From positions 4,464,001 to 4,528,000 of the forward strand of contig NZ_JACHMX010000001.1 in NCBI RefSeq assembly GCF_014205155.1: a DNA stretch of 64,000 bases, written 5' to 3'. Each line of letters begins with the position of its first letter. The first letter of the stretch is position 1. The position numbers and the translations under genes were made by a program. Positions 19,880 through 27,040 of this stretch are shown in pieces. Below the pieces are notes generated by a model that was not told where the DNA came from, did no database searches, and was given only the letters and a program-made list of their open reading frames with translations. Origin of the DNA: Amycolatopsis umgeniensis (lineage in GTDB: Bacteria; Actinomycetota; Actinomycetes; Mycobacteriales; Pseudonocardiaceae).

Positions 19880-20569
19880 GTGACACCATCCGAGAAGCCC
19901 GAAGCAGGCGGCGCGCAGGCGGGTTCGTCGAGCCCGCCTTGGCAGCGCGACAGCGGCGCCGGGGAGGCCGACGGCGCCAGTGAGCAGACGGTCTCGGTGT
20001 CTTCGGTGGCCACCGAAGACGTGGCCCACTCGGAACCGAAGCAGGACGCGACAGCCGTGACCGACTATCACGGGGTGAGCGGCACCGCCGCGAAGAGGCT
20101 CTTCGGCGACAGCGGAGAGGGCGACCAACCCGCCCCCTCCGCCATCCCGTCCGCCTCCCGCACGCGTGCCGCGCCCACCGCGCTCCGCCGCCCCGGCCGC
20201 GGACCGCGTCGCGCCAGCCTGCAGATCAAACGCTTCGACCCCTGGTCGGTGCTGAAACTGTCCCTCGTCCTCGGCGTCGCGCTGTTCTTCGTGTGGCTCG
20301 TCGCCGTCGGCGTCCTGTACACCGTCCTCGACGGCATGGGCGTCTGGGACAAACTCAACGGGACCTATTCGTCGCTCGTCGGCGGAGAAGGGGCCGACGC
20401 GCCGGCCGACCCGTTGATCAGCGCCGGCCGCGTCTTCGGGATCGCGGCCATCCTCGGCGCCATCAACATCGTGCTGATCTCGGCCCTCGCCACCGTCAGC
20501 GCGTTCATCTACAACGTCTCCGCCGACCTGGCCGGAGGCCTCGAAGTGACCCTTTCCGAACGAGAGTGA
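19880..20569 (+). CDS. DUF3566 transmembrane protein (Rv0007-like)
   Basis: 229 residues from GTG 19880. The first 110 residues are hydrophilic, Ser/Pro/Gly-rich and probably disordered. Then comes the DUF3566 domain: LQIKRFDPWSVLKLSLVLGV entering a first membrane span (FFVWLVAVGVLYTVLDGMGV), an extracellular stretch, and a second span IAAILGAINIVLISALATVS. The FIYNVSADLAGGLEVTL ending is conserved. It has the same place, next to gyrA and tRNA-Ile, as M. tuberculosis Rv0007. Function is not established; a link to cell envelope growth is only suspected. Confidence 0.88.
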   Translation: MTPSEKPEAGGAQAGSSSPPWQRDSGAGEADGASEQTVSVSSVATEDVAHSEPKQDATAVTDYHGVSGTAAKRLFGDSGEGDQPAPSAIPSASRTRAAPTALRRPGRGPRRASLQIKRFDPWSVLKLSLVLGVALFFVWLVAVGVLYTVLDGMGVWDKLNGTYSSLVGGEGADAPADPLISAGRVFGIAAILGAINIVLISALATVSAFIYNVSADLAGGLEVTLSERE

Positions 20570-20578
20570 ACCCGGTTG

Positions 20579-20600
20579 CAGGACGCCGAAAGGCGTCCTG
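20579..20600 (+). terminator. terminator after the gyrA-DUF3566 unit
   Basis: A 9-bp perfect stem CAGGACGCC/GGCGTCCTG with a GAAA tetraloop, ten bases after the DUF3566 stop, followed by TAATCTTCTC. Confidence 0.75.
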
Positions 20601-20617
20601 TAATCTTCTCCTCGTTC

Positions 20618-20694
20618 GGGCCCATAGCTCAGGCGGTTAGAGCGCTTCGCTGATAACGAAGAGGTCCCAGGTTCAAGTCCTGGTGGGCCCACCA
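20618..20694 (+). tRNA. tRNA-Ile (GAT)
   Basis: 77 nt with encoded CCA. Acceptor GGGCCCA/TGGGCCC, anticodon loop CTGATAA (anticodon GAT), T-arm GGTTCAAGTCC. The same position after gyrA-DUF3566 as ileT in mycobacteria. Confidence 0.97.
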
Positions 20695-20698
20695 TCCG

Positions 20699-20734
20699 AA
20701 AGCCGGTTCGCGATCATCGCGGATCGGCTTTTTT
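20699..20734 (+). terminator. terminator of tRNA-Ile
   Basis: AAAGCCG (20699-20705) pairs with CGGCTTT (20725-20731), with further pairing of TCGCGAT/ATCGCGG inside, followed by a T6 run. Confidence 0.8.
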
Positions 20735-20908
20735 GCTGTGCGAGGCAGTCGAAGGCAGAGCTGTTCTGATCGCCTCGGCCAGAACCCGCGCATGCCGGGG
20801 ACTGATGTCGAGTGCGCGGGCGAGATGCCGAAGCGTGAGGATGCGAACGATCAGCCAGCTGGCCGAGGGCAGGATGGTGACGGCGCACGCCGAGAAGAAT
20901 CCGGTCAT
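20714..20908 (-). CDS. small hypothetical protein
   Basis: 64 residues from ATG 20908, with a strong GGAGGAG 11 bases upstream. The N-terminal 22 residues are hydrophobic (MTGFFSACAVTILPSASWLI) and could be a membrane anchor or signal. The rest is a basic amphipathic helix (ILTLRHLARALDISPRHARV). The 3' end runs into the tRNA-Ile terminator in antisense. No family recognised; the ribosome binding site and composition make it plausible, but it may not be translated. In-frame extension further upstream looks like noise. Confidence 0.35.
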   Translation of the reverse strand: MTGFFSACAVTILPSASWLIVRILTLRHLARALDISPRHARVLAEAIRTALPSTASHSKKADPR

Positions 20909-21179
20909 GCCTAAGGGGTCTCCTCCGCCGCCGAGACGCACCCGAACAGGGGAGCGCCCGGTCGAAAGGCCTTCGCGCTCATCGGCATGATCAGGCGAGT
21001 TGTCGAAACCAAGCCGATATTCGGTCTTGTAGCTGGCGTGGAACTCGGAGAAGCACGTGCGCAAGGTCACCGCCGAAAAGGAAGAGTACCGGGCGTGTCG
21101 GCGTTGTATCCAGTGGTCGGTGTGCGGTGTTCCGGGCTCACCCAGCGCAGGAGGGAACACGGCGCGCCGGCCTTGTGAC

Positions 21180-21213
21180 AGCCCTGCCGGACTTCTCTTC
21201 CCGGCAGGGCTTT
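21180..21213 (+). terminator. orphan terminator-like hairpin
   Basis: An 11-bp perfect stem AGCCCTGCCGG/CCGGCAGGGCT around a 10-base loop, followed by TTT. No recognised gene lies directly upstream on the plus strand, so it may end an unannotated small transcript. Confidence 0.6.
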
Positions 21214-21225
21214 CGTCATGACGTG

Positions 21226-21239
21226 GTTCCACGTGGAAC
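21226..21239. promoter_or_regulatory. parS-like site near DLW-39
   Basis: GTTCCACGTGGAAC is a perfect palindrome that differs from GTTTCACGTGAAAC by the symmetric T-to-C/A-to-G change; the same G is seen in half of site 1 (4310). Probably a ParB site 16 kb right of the main cluster. Confidence 0.6.
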
Positions 21240-21321
21240 GTGGGCGCCAGGCGTCCGGGGATCGTCGTGCAGTAGCATCGGTGGGTAAGCGGAGCAACTC
21301 GGCGGAAAGAGGGGGCTTCTG

Positions 21322-21510
21322 ATGAAGAAGCTGTTGGCACTCGCGGTCATCGCGGGCGGCGTGCTGTTCGTGATCAAGCGCAACAAGGCCGCCAAGGCCG
21401 AGGCCGACCTCTGGCGTGAGGCCACCGCGCCGACCGAGCGTCCGCTCGGCGCCGTTTCCACGAACGGAAGCGCCCCGGCCAAGGCCGCGGACGCGTCCCG
21501 CAACAACTGA
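21322..21510 (+). CDS. DLW-39 family small membrane protein
   Basis: 62 residues from ATG 21322 with AGAGGGGG upstream. An N-terminal membrane segment (KLLALAVIAGGVLFVI) is followed by a basic stretch and the defining KAEADLWREAT motif (D-L-W). A disordered Ala-rich tail follows. DLW-39 proteins are short actinobacterial proteins of unknown role, typically near the origin between tRNA-Ile and tRNA-Ala, as here. One predicted span with the C-terminus in the cytoplasm by the positive-inside rule (inference). Confidence 0.8.
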   Translation: MKKLLALAVIAGGVLFVIKRNKAAKAEADLWREATAPTERPLGAVSTNGSAPAKAADASRNN

Positions 21511-21547
21511 GGTTTCCGCAGGCGGCTATCCTGATCGCCTGCGACCC

Positions 21548-21620
21548 GGGGCTGTAGCTCAATTGGTAGAGCACCGCCTTTGCAAGGCGGGGGTCAGGGG
21601 TTCGATTCCCCTCAGCTCCA
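21548..21620 (+). tRNA. tRNA-Ala (TGC)
   Basis: 73 nt without encoded CCA. Acceptor GGGGCTG/CAGCTCC (one G-T pair), anticodon loop TTTGCAA (anticodon TGC), T-arm GGGTTCGATTCCC. Confidence 0.97.
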
Positions 21621-21632
21621 CAAGTTCACAAG

Positions 21633-21670
21633 AGAGTCCTGTTCGCGAATACGCGGACAGGACTCTTTTT
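21633..21670 (+). terminator. terminator of tRNA-Ala
   Basis: AGAGTCCTGT pairs with ACAGGACTCT, an inner CGCG/CGCG closes an AATA loop, and TTTTT follows. Confidence 0.88.
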
Positions 21671-21772
21671 CGTTCGTGATGTTCGTCACCGCACGCGGAT
21701 CCTGAAGTCGTGCTCTCAGCCAAGTCAACGCTGCTTACATGGGGGTGGAATTCCGGACAGCGAGGTGGAAAC

Positions 21773-22144
21773 ATGATCGGTTTCGAAACCGACCTCGACG
21801 ATCTCAGGGCGTCGAGCAGGGAACTGGGGAAAGCCGCCGACATCGTCGGTGCCACGCACACCGGGGTGGGAGGCCAGGACGTGCCGGTTCCCGATCCGCT
21901 CACGGGCGGCATGCTCCCCGGCATTTTCGCGCCGAACACCGCGTTCGGGAAGAACTTGGGCATGCGCGGGGTTTCGGCCGCCTACGAGGAACACCGCGCG
22001 GCCGTCGAGAAGATGCTCGCGCAGCTGCACCGCAGCACGCAGGACGCCAGCCAGGCGCTGCAACGGGTCGCCGAACTGTACGAATCCGTCGACGAGGACA
22101 ACAAGCAGCGGATGAACCGCGCGGCTTACGGGGAACAGGGGTAG
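21773..22144 (+). CDS. type VII secretion-type small protein (EspC/WXG100-like)
   Basis: 123 residues from ATG 21773 (GAGGTGG upstream). Two helical regions (residues 1-30 and about 68-108) flank a Pro/Gly turn-rich segment, the helix-turn-helix plan of ESX substrates. The C-terminal helix ends with YESVD (103-107), which matches the Y-x-x-x-D/E export signal. There is no W-x-G in the turn, so it resembles the EspC-like (DUF2580) group more than EsxA. It is followed 7 bp later by a WxG-containing larger protein and then by a YbaB-like gene, a likely three-gene operon. Secretion machinery genes are not in this window. Confidence 0.65.
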   Translation: MIGFETDLDDLRASSRELGKAADIVGATHTGVGGQDVPVPDPLTGGMLPGIFAPNTAFGKNLGMRGVSAAYEEHRAAVEKMLAQLHRSTQDASQALQRVAELYESVDEDNKQRMNRAAYGEQG

Positions 22145-22151
22145 CGCGGGG

Positions 22152-23189
22152 ATGGACGGATACTTCAACGCACTGGACGCGGAGACCACCTCCGGGAAAA
22201 GTGACGAGAACGCCAAACTCCTGGAGGGGATCTCCGACGACCTCACCGCGGGTGCCGAAAAAGCCCTCGCCGCGACGGATCTCCTTTTCATGCAGTTCTT
22301 CGGCGGCGACGTCGATTGGAGCGGTGGGCGGAAAGAACAGGTCCAAGACCTCTTCCTCGAGTTCTCCGCCGCGGAGCTGGTCGGCGAGAACGGCCTGCAG
22401 ACCATGATCGAGGCCTATGAACGTCTTTGGAATGCTTTCCAGGACACGAAAGCGCCGCTTGACCGGTCTCTGGTTCTGCTCCTCAAGTGGCGCGGCGAAG
22501 GGGCCGAGGCCGCCAAGAGTTACATCCAGGGCTTGGTGAACACCTACGCCCGGGTCGGTACCAAACTCACCGTGCTGGAAGCCGACATCGTGGCGGCGCG
22601 GGACGCCATCGCGACCGCCCGGGGTGACCTGAGCAATCTGGCCGCCTCGTACCTGACCGCCGCGGAAAAGTACCGGGACGACAAGGAACGGCAAGACGAA
22701 TCCGCGTTGTCGAAGGCGCTGGCAGCGACCTTCGCCGCCGCTGTCACGGCCTTGCTCGTGGCGGCCGTCCCGCCGGCCGGTGGTTTGACCGCGGCGGCGT
22801 TCTTCACCACCGCGAACGGGGTCCAGGTCGCGGGCGCCGCGGCCGGTGCAGGGCTCGCCACCGCGGCCACCGTGCAGGCCGACATCGTCGGGGACAGTCC
22901 CGAGAGCATCTACAACAGCTTTTACGACGGCGTGGTCAACCTCAGGGAAAGCATGTTCCGCGCGTCGGAGTCGCTGATTTCGAAGATCAACGTCGAGATC
23001 AACAACCTGCCGATCATCCCCGAGCCGCCGGACGTCAGCCCTGGCGAGACCTTCGACCCCGGCAACTTCGAAACGGAGAACACCGACAAGGGAACGGAAA
23101 AGCGGGTCCGGGACCGGAACGTCGACATCTCGAACGACGGCAAGGTCCAGCAGCCGCCGATGGAGCTGTCTCCGCTGCCGGAGGCCTGA
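22152..23189 (+). CDS. hypothetical type VII secretion-associated protein with WxG motif
   Basis: 345 residues from ATG 22152. The N-terminal 170 residues are predicted helical and contain W-R-G at 113-115 (LLLKWRGEGAEAAKSYIQ), the turn motif of WXG100/LXG proteins. Residues about 188-240 form long Ala/Val-rich hydrophobic stretches (ALAATFAAAVTALLVAAVPP) that could cross or insert into a membrane. The last 70 residues are acidic, Pro-rich and disordered. There is no signal peptide. It may be an ESX substrate or effector-like partner of the preceding protein (inference from motif and neighbours). No toxin domain is recognised. Confidence 0.6.
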   Translation: MDGYFNALDAETTSGKSDENAKLLEGISDDLTAGAEKALAATDLLFMQFFGGDVDWSGGRKEQVQDLFLEFSAAELVGENGLQTMIEAYERLWNAFQDTKAPLDRSLVLLLKWRGEGAEAAKSYIQGLVNTYARVGTKLTVLEADIVAARDAIATARGDLSNLAASYLTAAEKYRDDKERQDESALSKALAATFAAAVTALLVAAVPPAGGLTAAAFFTTANGVQVAGAAAGAGLATAATVQADIVGDSPESIYNSFYDGVVNLRESMFRASESLISKINVEINNLPIIPEPPDVSPGETFDPGNFETENTDKGTEKRVRDRNVDISNDGKVQQPPMELSPLPEA

Positions 23190-23198
23190 TGGAGGATC

Positions 23199-23696
23199 GT
23201 GGCTGACAAACCGGCGCCCAAGAAGCCCGCCAACGACCGGGAAGCGATGGTCGAGGCGCTGGCCACCCTGTCGGTGGACGCGTCCTCACCGGACGGCGCC
23301 GTCTCCGTCTCGGTCAACACCGACGGTGTGATGACCCGGCTCAGAGTGAGCGAAGCCGCGTCGCGGATGTCGCCCGCCGAGATCGCGGACGCCGTCATGC
23401 GGACCTACCAGGAGGCGCAGCAAGGATCCGCGAAACGCAGTGCGGAACTGATGGCGCCGCTCGGCAACGCCGGTTACCTCACGGACAGGCTTCGCTGGCG
23501 GCTCGGGTTCACTCCTTCGTTCCAGCAGACCGGCGAGCCGGTTGCACCGGTGCCGCCCCGGACGCCTGCGAGTACCGAGAACGTGGTGCTCAAAGACCGT
23601 TCGGCCGAACCGGCCGGGCCCGAGGAACAGCCCGAACCGGCGGAAACCGACGACCAGTACTACGAGCAAGGCCTGCGGTACAACCCTTCCTGGTAG
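23199..23696 (+). CDS. YbaB/EbfC-family protein
   Basis: 165 residues from GTG 23199. Residues about 15-90 fit the YbaB/EbfC fold (VDASSPDGAVSVSVNTDGVM, MTRLRVSEAASRMSPAEI), a nucleoid-associated dimer. The tail is Pro-rich and ends in QYYEQGLRYNPSW. Such YbaB-like genes recur beside ESX-type substrate genes in actinobacteria (EspL is one example), so it is more likely a cytosolic partner of the two upstream proteins than a general DNA-binding protein. The gene begins 9 bp after the preceding stop. Confidence 0.65.
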   Translation: MADKPAPKKPANDREAMVEALATLSVDASSPDGAVSVSVNTDGVMTRLRVSEAASRMSPAEIADAVMRTYQEAQQGSAKRSAELMAPLGNAGYLTDRLRWRLGFTPSFQQTGEPVAPVPPRTPASTENVVLKDRSAEPAGPEEQPEPAETDDQYYEQGLRYNPSW

Positions 23697-23781
23697 CGCG
23701 GGCTTGCGCTCAACCGCGCTTCAGTTTGCACCCTGGTTCCGGCGGCGCGAGATCAGCGCCGCCGGACTGGAGGGGGTTGTG

Positions 23782-25107
23782 GTGGGACTCGAAGGCTCCC
23801 TGCTCGAAGCAGGGCAGGCATTGCGTCGCGGAGAGGTGACCAGCGTCGAGTTGACGGAGCGCGCGCTCGCCGTCGCTGACGAATTCGGGGTGTATCTCGC
23901 TCGGTTCCCGGATCACGCGCTGGCGTCGGCGCGGCGGGCGGATCGGGACTTCGCGGCCGGGGTCGATCGCGGGCCGGTGCAGGGGATTCCGTTGGGGGTC
24001 AAGGATCTCATCGCCGTCGCGGAAGGGCCGACGACCGCGCAGAGTGTCGTGCTCGACTGGGGCACGGGTGTCGACGCCGCGGTGACGCGGCGGCTCAAGG
24101 CGGCGGGTGGGGTCATCGTCGGGAAGACGTCGACGATGGAGTTCGGCTGCGGGGTGCCGGACGGTACCAAGCCCTTCCCGATTCCGCGGAATCCCCGCGA
24201 CACCGAACGGTGGGCGGGCGGCTCCAGTTCGGGGACGGCGAGCGGGGTCGCCGCCGGGATGTTCTTCGCCGGGCTCGGTTCGGATACCGCGGGCAGTATC
24301 CGGATGCCCGCGGCGTTCTGCGGTGTCACCGGGCTGATGCCGACTCACGGCCGGGTTTCGGGGGCGGGTTGTGTGCCGCTCGCCTCCAGCCTCGACAGGG
24401 TCGGCCCGCTCGCCCGCACCGTGCGCGACTGCGCGGCGCTGCTGGAGGTCATCGCCGAAGTGCCTTTCGTGGCACCGGAATTCACCGGCGATCTGACCGG
24501 CCTGCGGATCGGGGTCGTCCGGGAGCACCACTTTCCCGAAGGCGCCGACCCCGCGCTGGCAGGCGTTTTCGATGAAGCACTGTCCGCCCTGGAGGGTCTG
24601 GGCGCCGAGCTCGTCGAGGTCGCGTTGCCGCACTGGAGTGAGCTGACGACAGCGGTACTGGTCACCGCGAGCTGCGAAGCGCTGGCCCAGCACCGGTCAG
24701 AGCTGATCACGCGCTGGCACGACTACGGCGTCTCGACGCGGGCGATCTTCGCGGCCGGGTCGTTGATATCCGGTGCCGATTACGTTCAGGCGCAACGGGT
24801 TCGCCAGGTCGCACGACGGGAACTGACCCGGCTGCTCGAGGACGTCGACGTGATCGCGAGTCCCGTCGCTTCGATCGGCGCTCCGCTTCTGACGGTGGTG
24901 GCCGACGAGGCCGGTCAGCAGAACGCCGACGTTTTCGGCAAGATCAACACGCCGTACTGGAACGGCGTCGGCAACCCGGTCCTCGCGGTGCCGATGGGCG
25001 AAACCGCCGACGGTCTGCCGCTGTCCTTGCAACTGGCGGGCGACCTCTTCGACGAGGCGACCGTCCTGCGTGTCGGCGAAGCCTTCCAGCGCCAGGAGGT
25101 GCGATGA
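23782..25107 (+). CDS. amidase signature family hydrolase
   Basis: 441 residues from GTG 23782 (GGAGGGGG five bases upstream; the adjacent GTG at 23779 is equally in frame). The Ser-cisSer-Lys triad is visible: Lys in GIPLGVKDLI, cis-Ser in GGSSSGTASG and nucleophile Ser in SDTAGSIRMPAAFCG. Amidase signature enzymes hydrolyse carboxamides or act in GatCAB. The next gene encodes a 48-residue GatC/AtzG-like peptide overlapping by ATGA, then an MFS exporter, so the three form one unit. Substrate is unknown. It is probably not GatA itself, since no gatB is near and the protein is short (GatA about 490). Confidence 0.85.
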   Translation: MGLEGSLLEAGQALRRGEVTSVELTERALAVADEFGVYLARFPDHALASARRADRDFAAGVDRGPVQGIPLGVKDLIAVAEGPTTAQSVVLDWGTGVDAAVTRRLKAAGGVIVGKTSTMEFGCGVPDGTKPFPIPRNPRDTERWAGGSSSGTASGVAAGMFFAGLGSDTAGSIRMPAAFCGVTGLMPTHGRVSGAGCVPLASSLDRVGPLARTVRDCAALLEVIAEVPFVAPEFTGDLTGLRIGVVREHHFPEGADPALAGVFDEALSALEGLGAELVEVALPHWSELTTAVLVTASCEALAQHRSELITRWHDYGVSTRAIFAAGSLISGADYVQAQRVRQVARRELTRLLEDVDVIASPVASIGAPLLTVVADEAGQQNADVFGKINTPYWNGVGNPVLAVPMGETADGLPLSLQLAGDLFDEATVLRVGEAFQRQEVR

Positions 25108-25250
25108 CCACGGAACTGATCGATCTGCTGCTGGCCCAGGCGGAACTCCCGGCGACCGAGTCGGACAAAGAGGCGCTCGCACGCCTGCGCTGGCTGTCCA
25201 CAGTGGAATCGTTGTACGCCGTGCCGATGGACCGGTGGGAGCCGGCATGA
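25104..25250 (+). CDS. small GatC/AtzG-like helical partner protein
   Basis: 48 residues, ATG 25104 overlapping the amidase stop (ATGA) and its own TGA overlapping the next ATG (ATGA at 25247-25250). Both junctions indicate translational coupling, the best evidence that this very short gene is real. Sequence MTTELIDLLLAQAELPATES, two amphipathic helices and an ending LYAVPMDRWEPA. This layout resembles AtzG/DUF4089 and GatC, which wrap around amidase-signature enzymes and end in a P-x-x-x-E-P segment. It likely stabilises the upstream amidase. Homology is a judgement from pattern, not a search. Confidence 0.6.
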   Translation: MTTELIDLLLAQAELPATESDKEALARLRWLSTVESLYAVPMDRWEPA

Positions 25251-26698
25251 CGCGTCGACCCGGTGAAGGCGCCGTGCTCGCGCTGGCCTGCGCCGGATCG
25301 TTCGTCGTCATTCTCGACGCGACGATCGTTTCCGTCGCCTTGCCCGCTGTCCGGTTCGGTCTCGGGTTCTCGTCCGGCGCGCTGACCTGGGTGGTGAACG
25401 CGTACACGCTCGCCTTCGCCGGATTCCTGTTGCTGGGCGGGCGGTTGTGCGACGAGTTCGGGGTGCGGCGGATGTTCGTGCTCGGGATGAGCCTGTTCAC
25501 CGTCGCGCGGCTCGCCGCCGGGCTGGCCGGTTCGCCGGAAACGCTGCTGGCCGCCCGGACGGTGCAGGGATTCGGCGGCGCGCTGCTGATGCCGGTGACG
25601 TTGTCCCTGCTGACCACGACGTTCACCGAACCCGCCCGTCGCGCGCGAGTGCTGGGCACCTGGAGCGCGGTGGGCGCGGCCGGTGCCGCGGCGGGTCCGG
25701 TGATCGGCGGGTTGCTGACCCAGTGGGCGGGCTGGCGCTGGGTGTTCTTCGTCAGCGTCCCGATCGGGGTGGCGGCCGTTCTCGCCGCCGGAGCGGTGCT
25801 GCCGCTGCGGGATCGAAGCCGCCCCCGAGGCAGGCTGGACGTGCTCGGCGCGATGCTGTCGACGGCGGGTCTCGTCGCCGTGGTCTACGCGGTGATGCGG
25901 TTTTCGGCCGACGACTGGGTGCTTCCGCTGGTCGGCGGGCTCGTCCTGCTCGGTGTGTTCCTGGTGCACCAGCATCGGTGGGCGGACGAACCTCTGGTCG
26001 CGCTCGGGATCTTCCGGCTGCGTTCGGTGCTCAGCGGGAACGTGGTGATCTTCCTGCTGGGGCTGGGTTTCCTCGCCAGCCCGATCCTGCTTTCGTTGTA
26101 CCTGCAGGACGTCCACGGTTACTCGCCGCTGCAGGCGGGGCTGGCCTACCTGCCGGTGGGAGTGGCGATGTTCGCCGGCGCGCAGACGGCGGGCGGGATG
26201 TCGATGCGGCTGGGGCCCCGGCGCGCGGCGGCGTTGTACTGCGCGATCGGCGCGGCGGGCTTCACCGGAGTCGCCGCGCTGACCGGTGCGCACTCGTCCT
26301 ACGTCGTTTCCGTGCTGCTGCCCGGGATGGTCTTCGGTTTCGGGACGGCCGCGGCCTTCACCCCGATCACCGTGGCCGCCACCAGCGGGGTGCCGGAACG
26401 GCAGAACGGCCTCGCCGCCGGCTTGCTGAACACGGTGCGGCAGACCAGCGGCGCGATCGGCCTCGCCGCGTTGACCGCGCTCGCGGCCGCGGTGACCGCG
26501 ACCTGGCAGACCGGCCTGTCGAAGGGGGAGGCGCTGGTGCACGGCTACACCGCCGCGTTCCTCGCTTCCGCCGCCTGCCTCGCGGCCGCCGCGGTGGTCG
26601 CGGCGGCCACGATGCCGGGCGTCAGCTCGCGGCGGGCAGATCGACCCGGTCGCGGAACCAGGGACAGTCCTCAAGGCTCCCCTCACGACGGCAGGTGA
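25247..26698 (+). CDS. MFS transporter, DHA2 (EmrB/QacA-like) drug exporter family
   Basis: 483 residues from ATG 25247. Fourteen hydrophobic spans are expected. Motif A is GGRLCDEFGVRRMF, the motif C region is GTWSAVGAAGAAAGPVIGG, and LDATIVSVALPAVR in the first span is the DHA2 signature D1. Proton-driven efflux of drugs or a metabolite; coupling to the amidase suggests export of the amidase product or substrate (inference). The last 77 bases overlap the 3' end of the convergent merR gene, an unusually long antisense overlap. The final 25 residues are hydrophilic. Confidence 0.88.
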   Translation: MTRRPGEGAVLALACAGSFVVILDATIVSVALPAVRFGLGFSSGALTWVVNAYTLAFAGFLLLGGRLCDEFGVRRMFVLGMSLFTVARLAAGLAGSPETLLAARTVQGFGGALLMPVTLSLLTTTFTEPARRARVLGTWSAVGAAGAAAGPVIGGLLTQWAGWRWVFFVSVPIGVAAVLAAGAVLPLRDRSRPRGRLDVLGAMLSTAGLVAVVYAVMRFSADDWVLPLVGGLVLLGVFLVHQHRWADEPLVALGIFRLRSVLSGNVVIFLLGLGFLASPILLSLYLQDVHGYSPLQAGLAYLPVGVAMFAGAQTAGGMSMRLGPRRAAALYCAIGAAGFTGVAALTGAHSSYVVSVLLPGMVFGFGTAAAFTPITVAATSGVPERQNGLAAGLLNTVRQTSGAIGLAALTALAAAVTATWQTGLSKGEALVHGYTAAFLASAACLAAAAVVAAATMPGVSSRRADRPGRGTRDSPQGSPHDGR

Positions 26699-27011
26699 GG
26701 AGTTCGACCAGGTAGTCGTGCGCGGTGTCGAGCCGCGCACGCTCCTGTTCGATCTCGGCGAGCTGACCCGCCACCACCTCCCGCCAGCGGTGCTGCTCGG
26801 CGAGCAGCTCGGTGATCCTGCTCAGGCCGAGTCCGCCGATCTGGCGCCAATGCTTGATCAGCGCGACGCGATACAGCTGATCGTCGTCGTAGAACCGCTG
26901 GCCAGACCGGCGGAAGGCGGTGATCAGGCCGCGGCGCTCCCAGTAGTGCAGGGTCGAGATCGCCAGCCCGAAATGGTCGGCGGCCTCGCGAACCGGCGTC
27001 AAGGACTTCAT
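26622..27011 (-). CDS. MerR family transcriptional regulator
   Basis: 129 residues from ATG 27011. The N-terminal winged HTH is LTPVREAADHFGLAISTLHY, followed by WERRGLITAFRRSGQRFYDD. A dimerisation helix (EIEQERARLDTAHDYLVELL) and a short C-terminus with one Cys (LEDCPWF) follow, so it does not look like a metal sensor of the MerR/SoxR type. The start is only 6 bases after a possible -10 TAGACT, suggesting a leaderless mRNA. It may control the convergent MFS gene or the hydrolase upstream. A palindrome at 27025-27040 is a candidate operator. Confidence 0.88.
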   Translation of the reverse strand: MKSLTPVREAADHFGLAISTLHYWERRGLITAFRRSGQRFYDDDQLYRVALIKHWRQIGGLGLSRITELLAEQHRWREVVAGQLAEIEQERARLDTAHDYLVELLTCRREGSLEDCPWFRDRVDLPAAS

Positions 27012-27024
27012 GTGATCAGTCTAG

Positions 27025-27040
27025 GTTAGGTAACCCTAAC
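27025..27040. promoter_or_regulatory. palindrome in the merR promoter (MerR operator or DtxR-type box)
   Basis: GTTAGG-TAAC-CCTAAC, an inverted repeat sitting over the stop codon of the upstream hydrolase and just before the merR start. With its flank it matches the 19-bp DtxR/IdeR consensus at about 15 positions, but the location between putative -35 and -10 also suits a MerR operator. Confidence 0.5.

Larger units (their letters stand above)
20909..21321. other. intergenic region between tRNA-Ile and DLW-39
   Basis: About 410 bp with no gene I can support. It contains an isolated plus-strand terminator (21180-21213) and a parS-like palindrome (21226-21239). A short plus-strand frame (20987-21178) ends one base before the terminator but has no recognisable features. 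Confidence 0.5.

Noticed and set aside
20987..21178. 63-residue plus-strand ORF before the orphan terminator
   Set aside because: No ribosome binding site, no coding composition or family; kept only as an alternative in the terminator finding.
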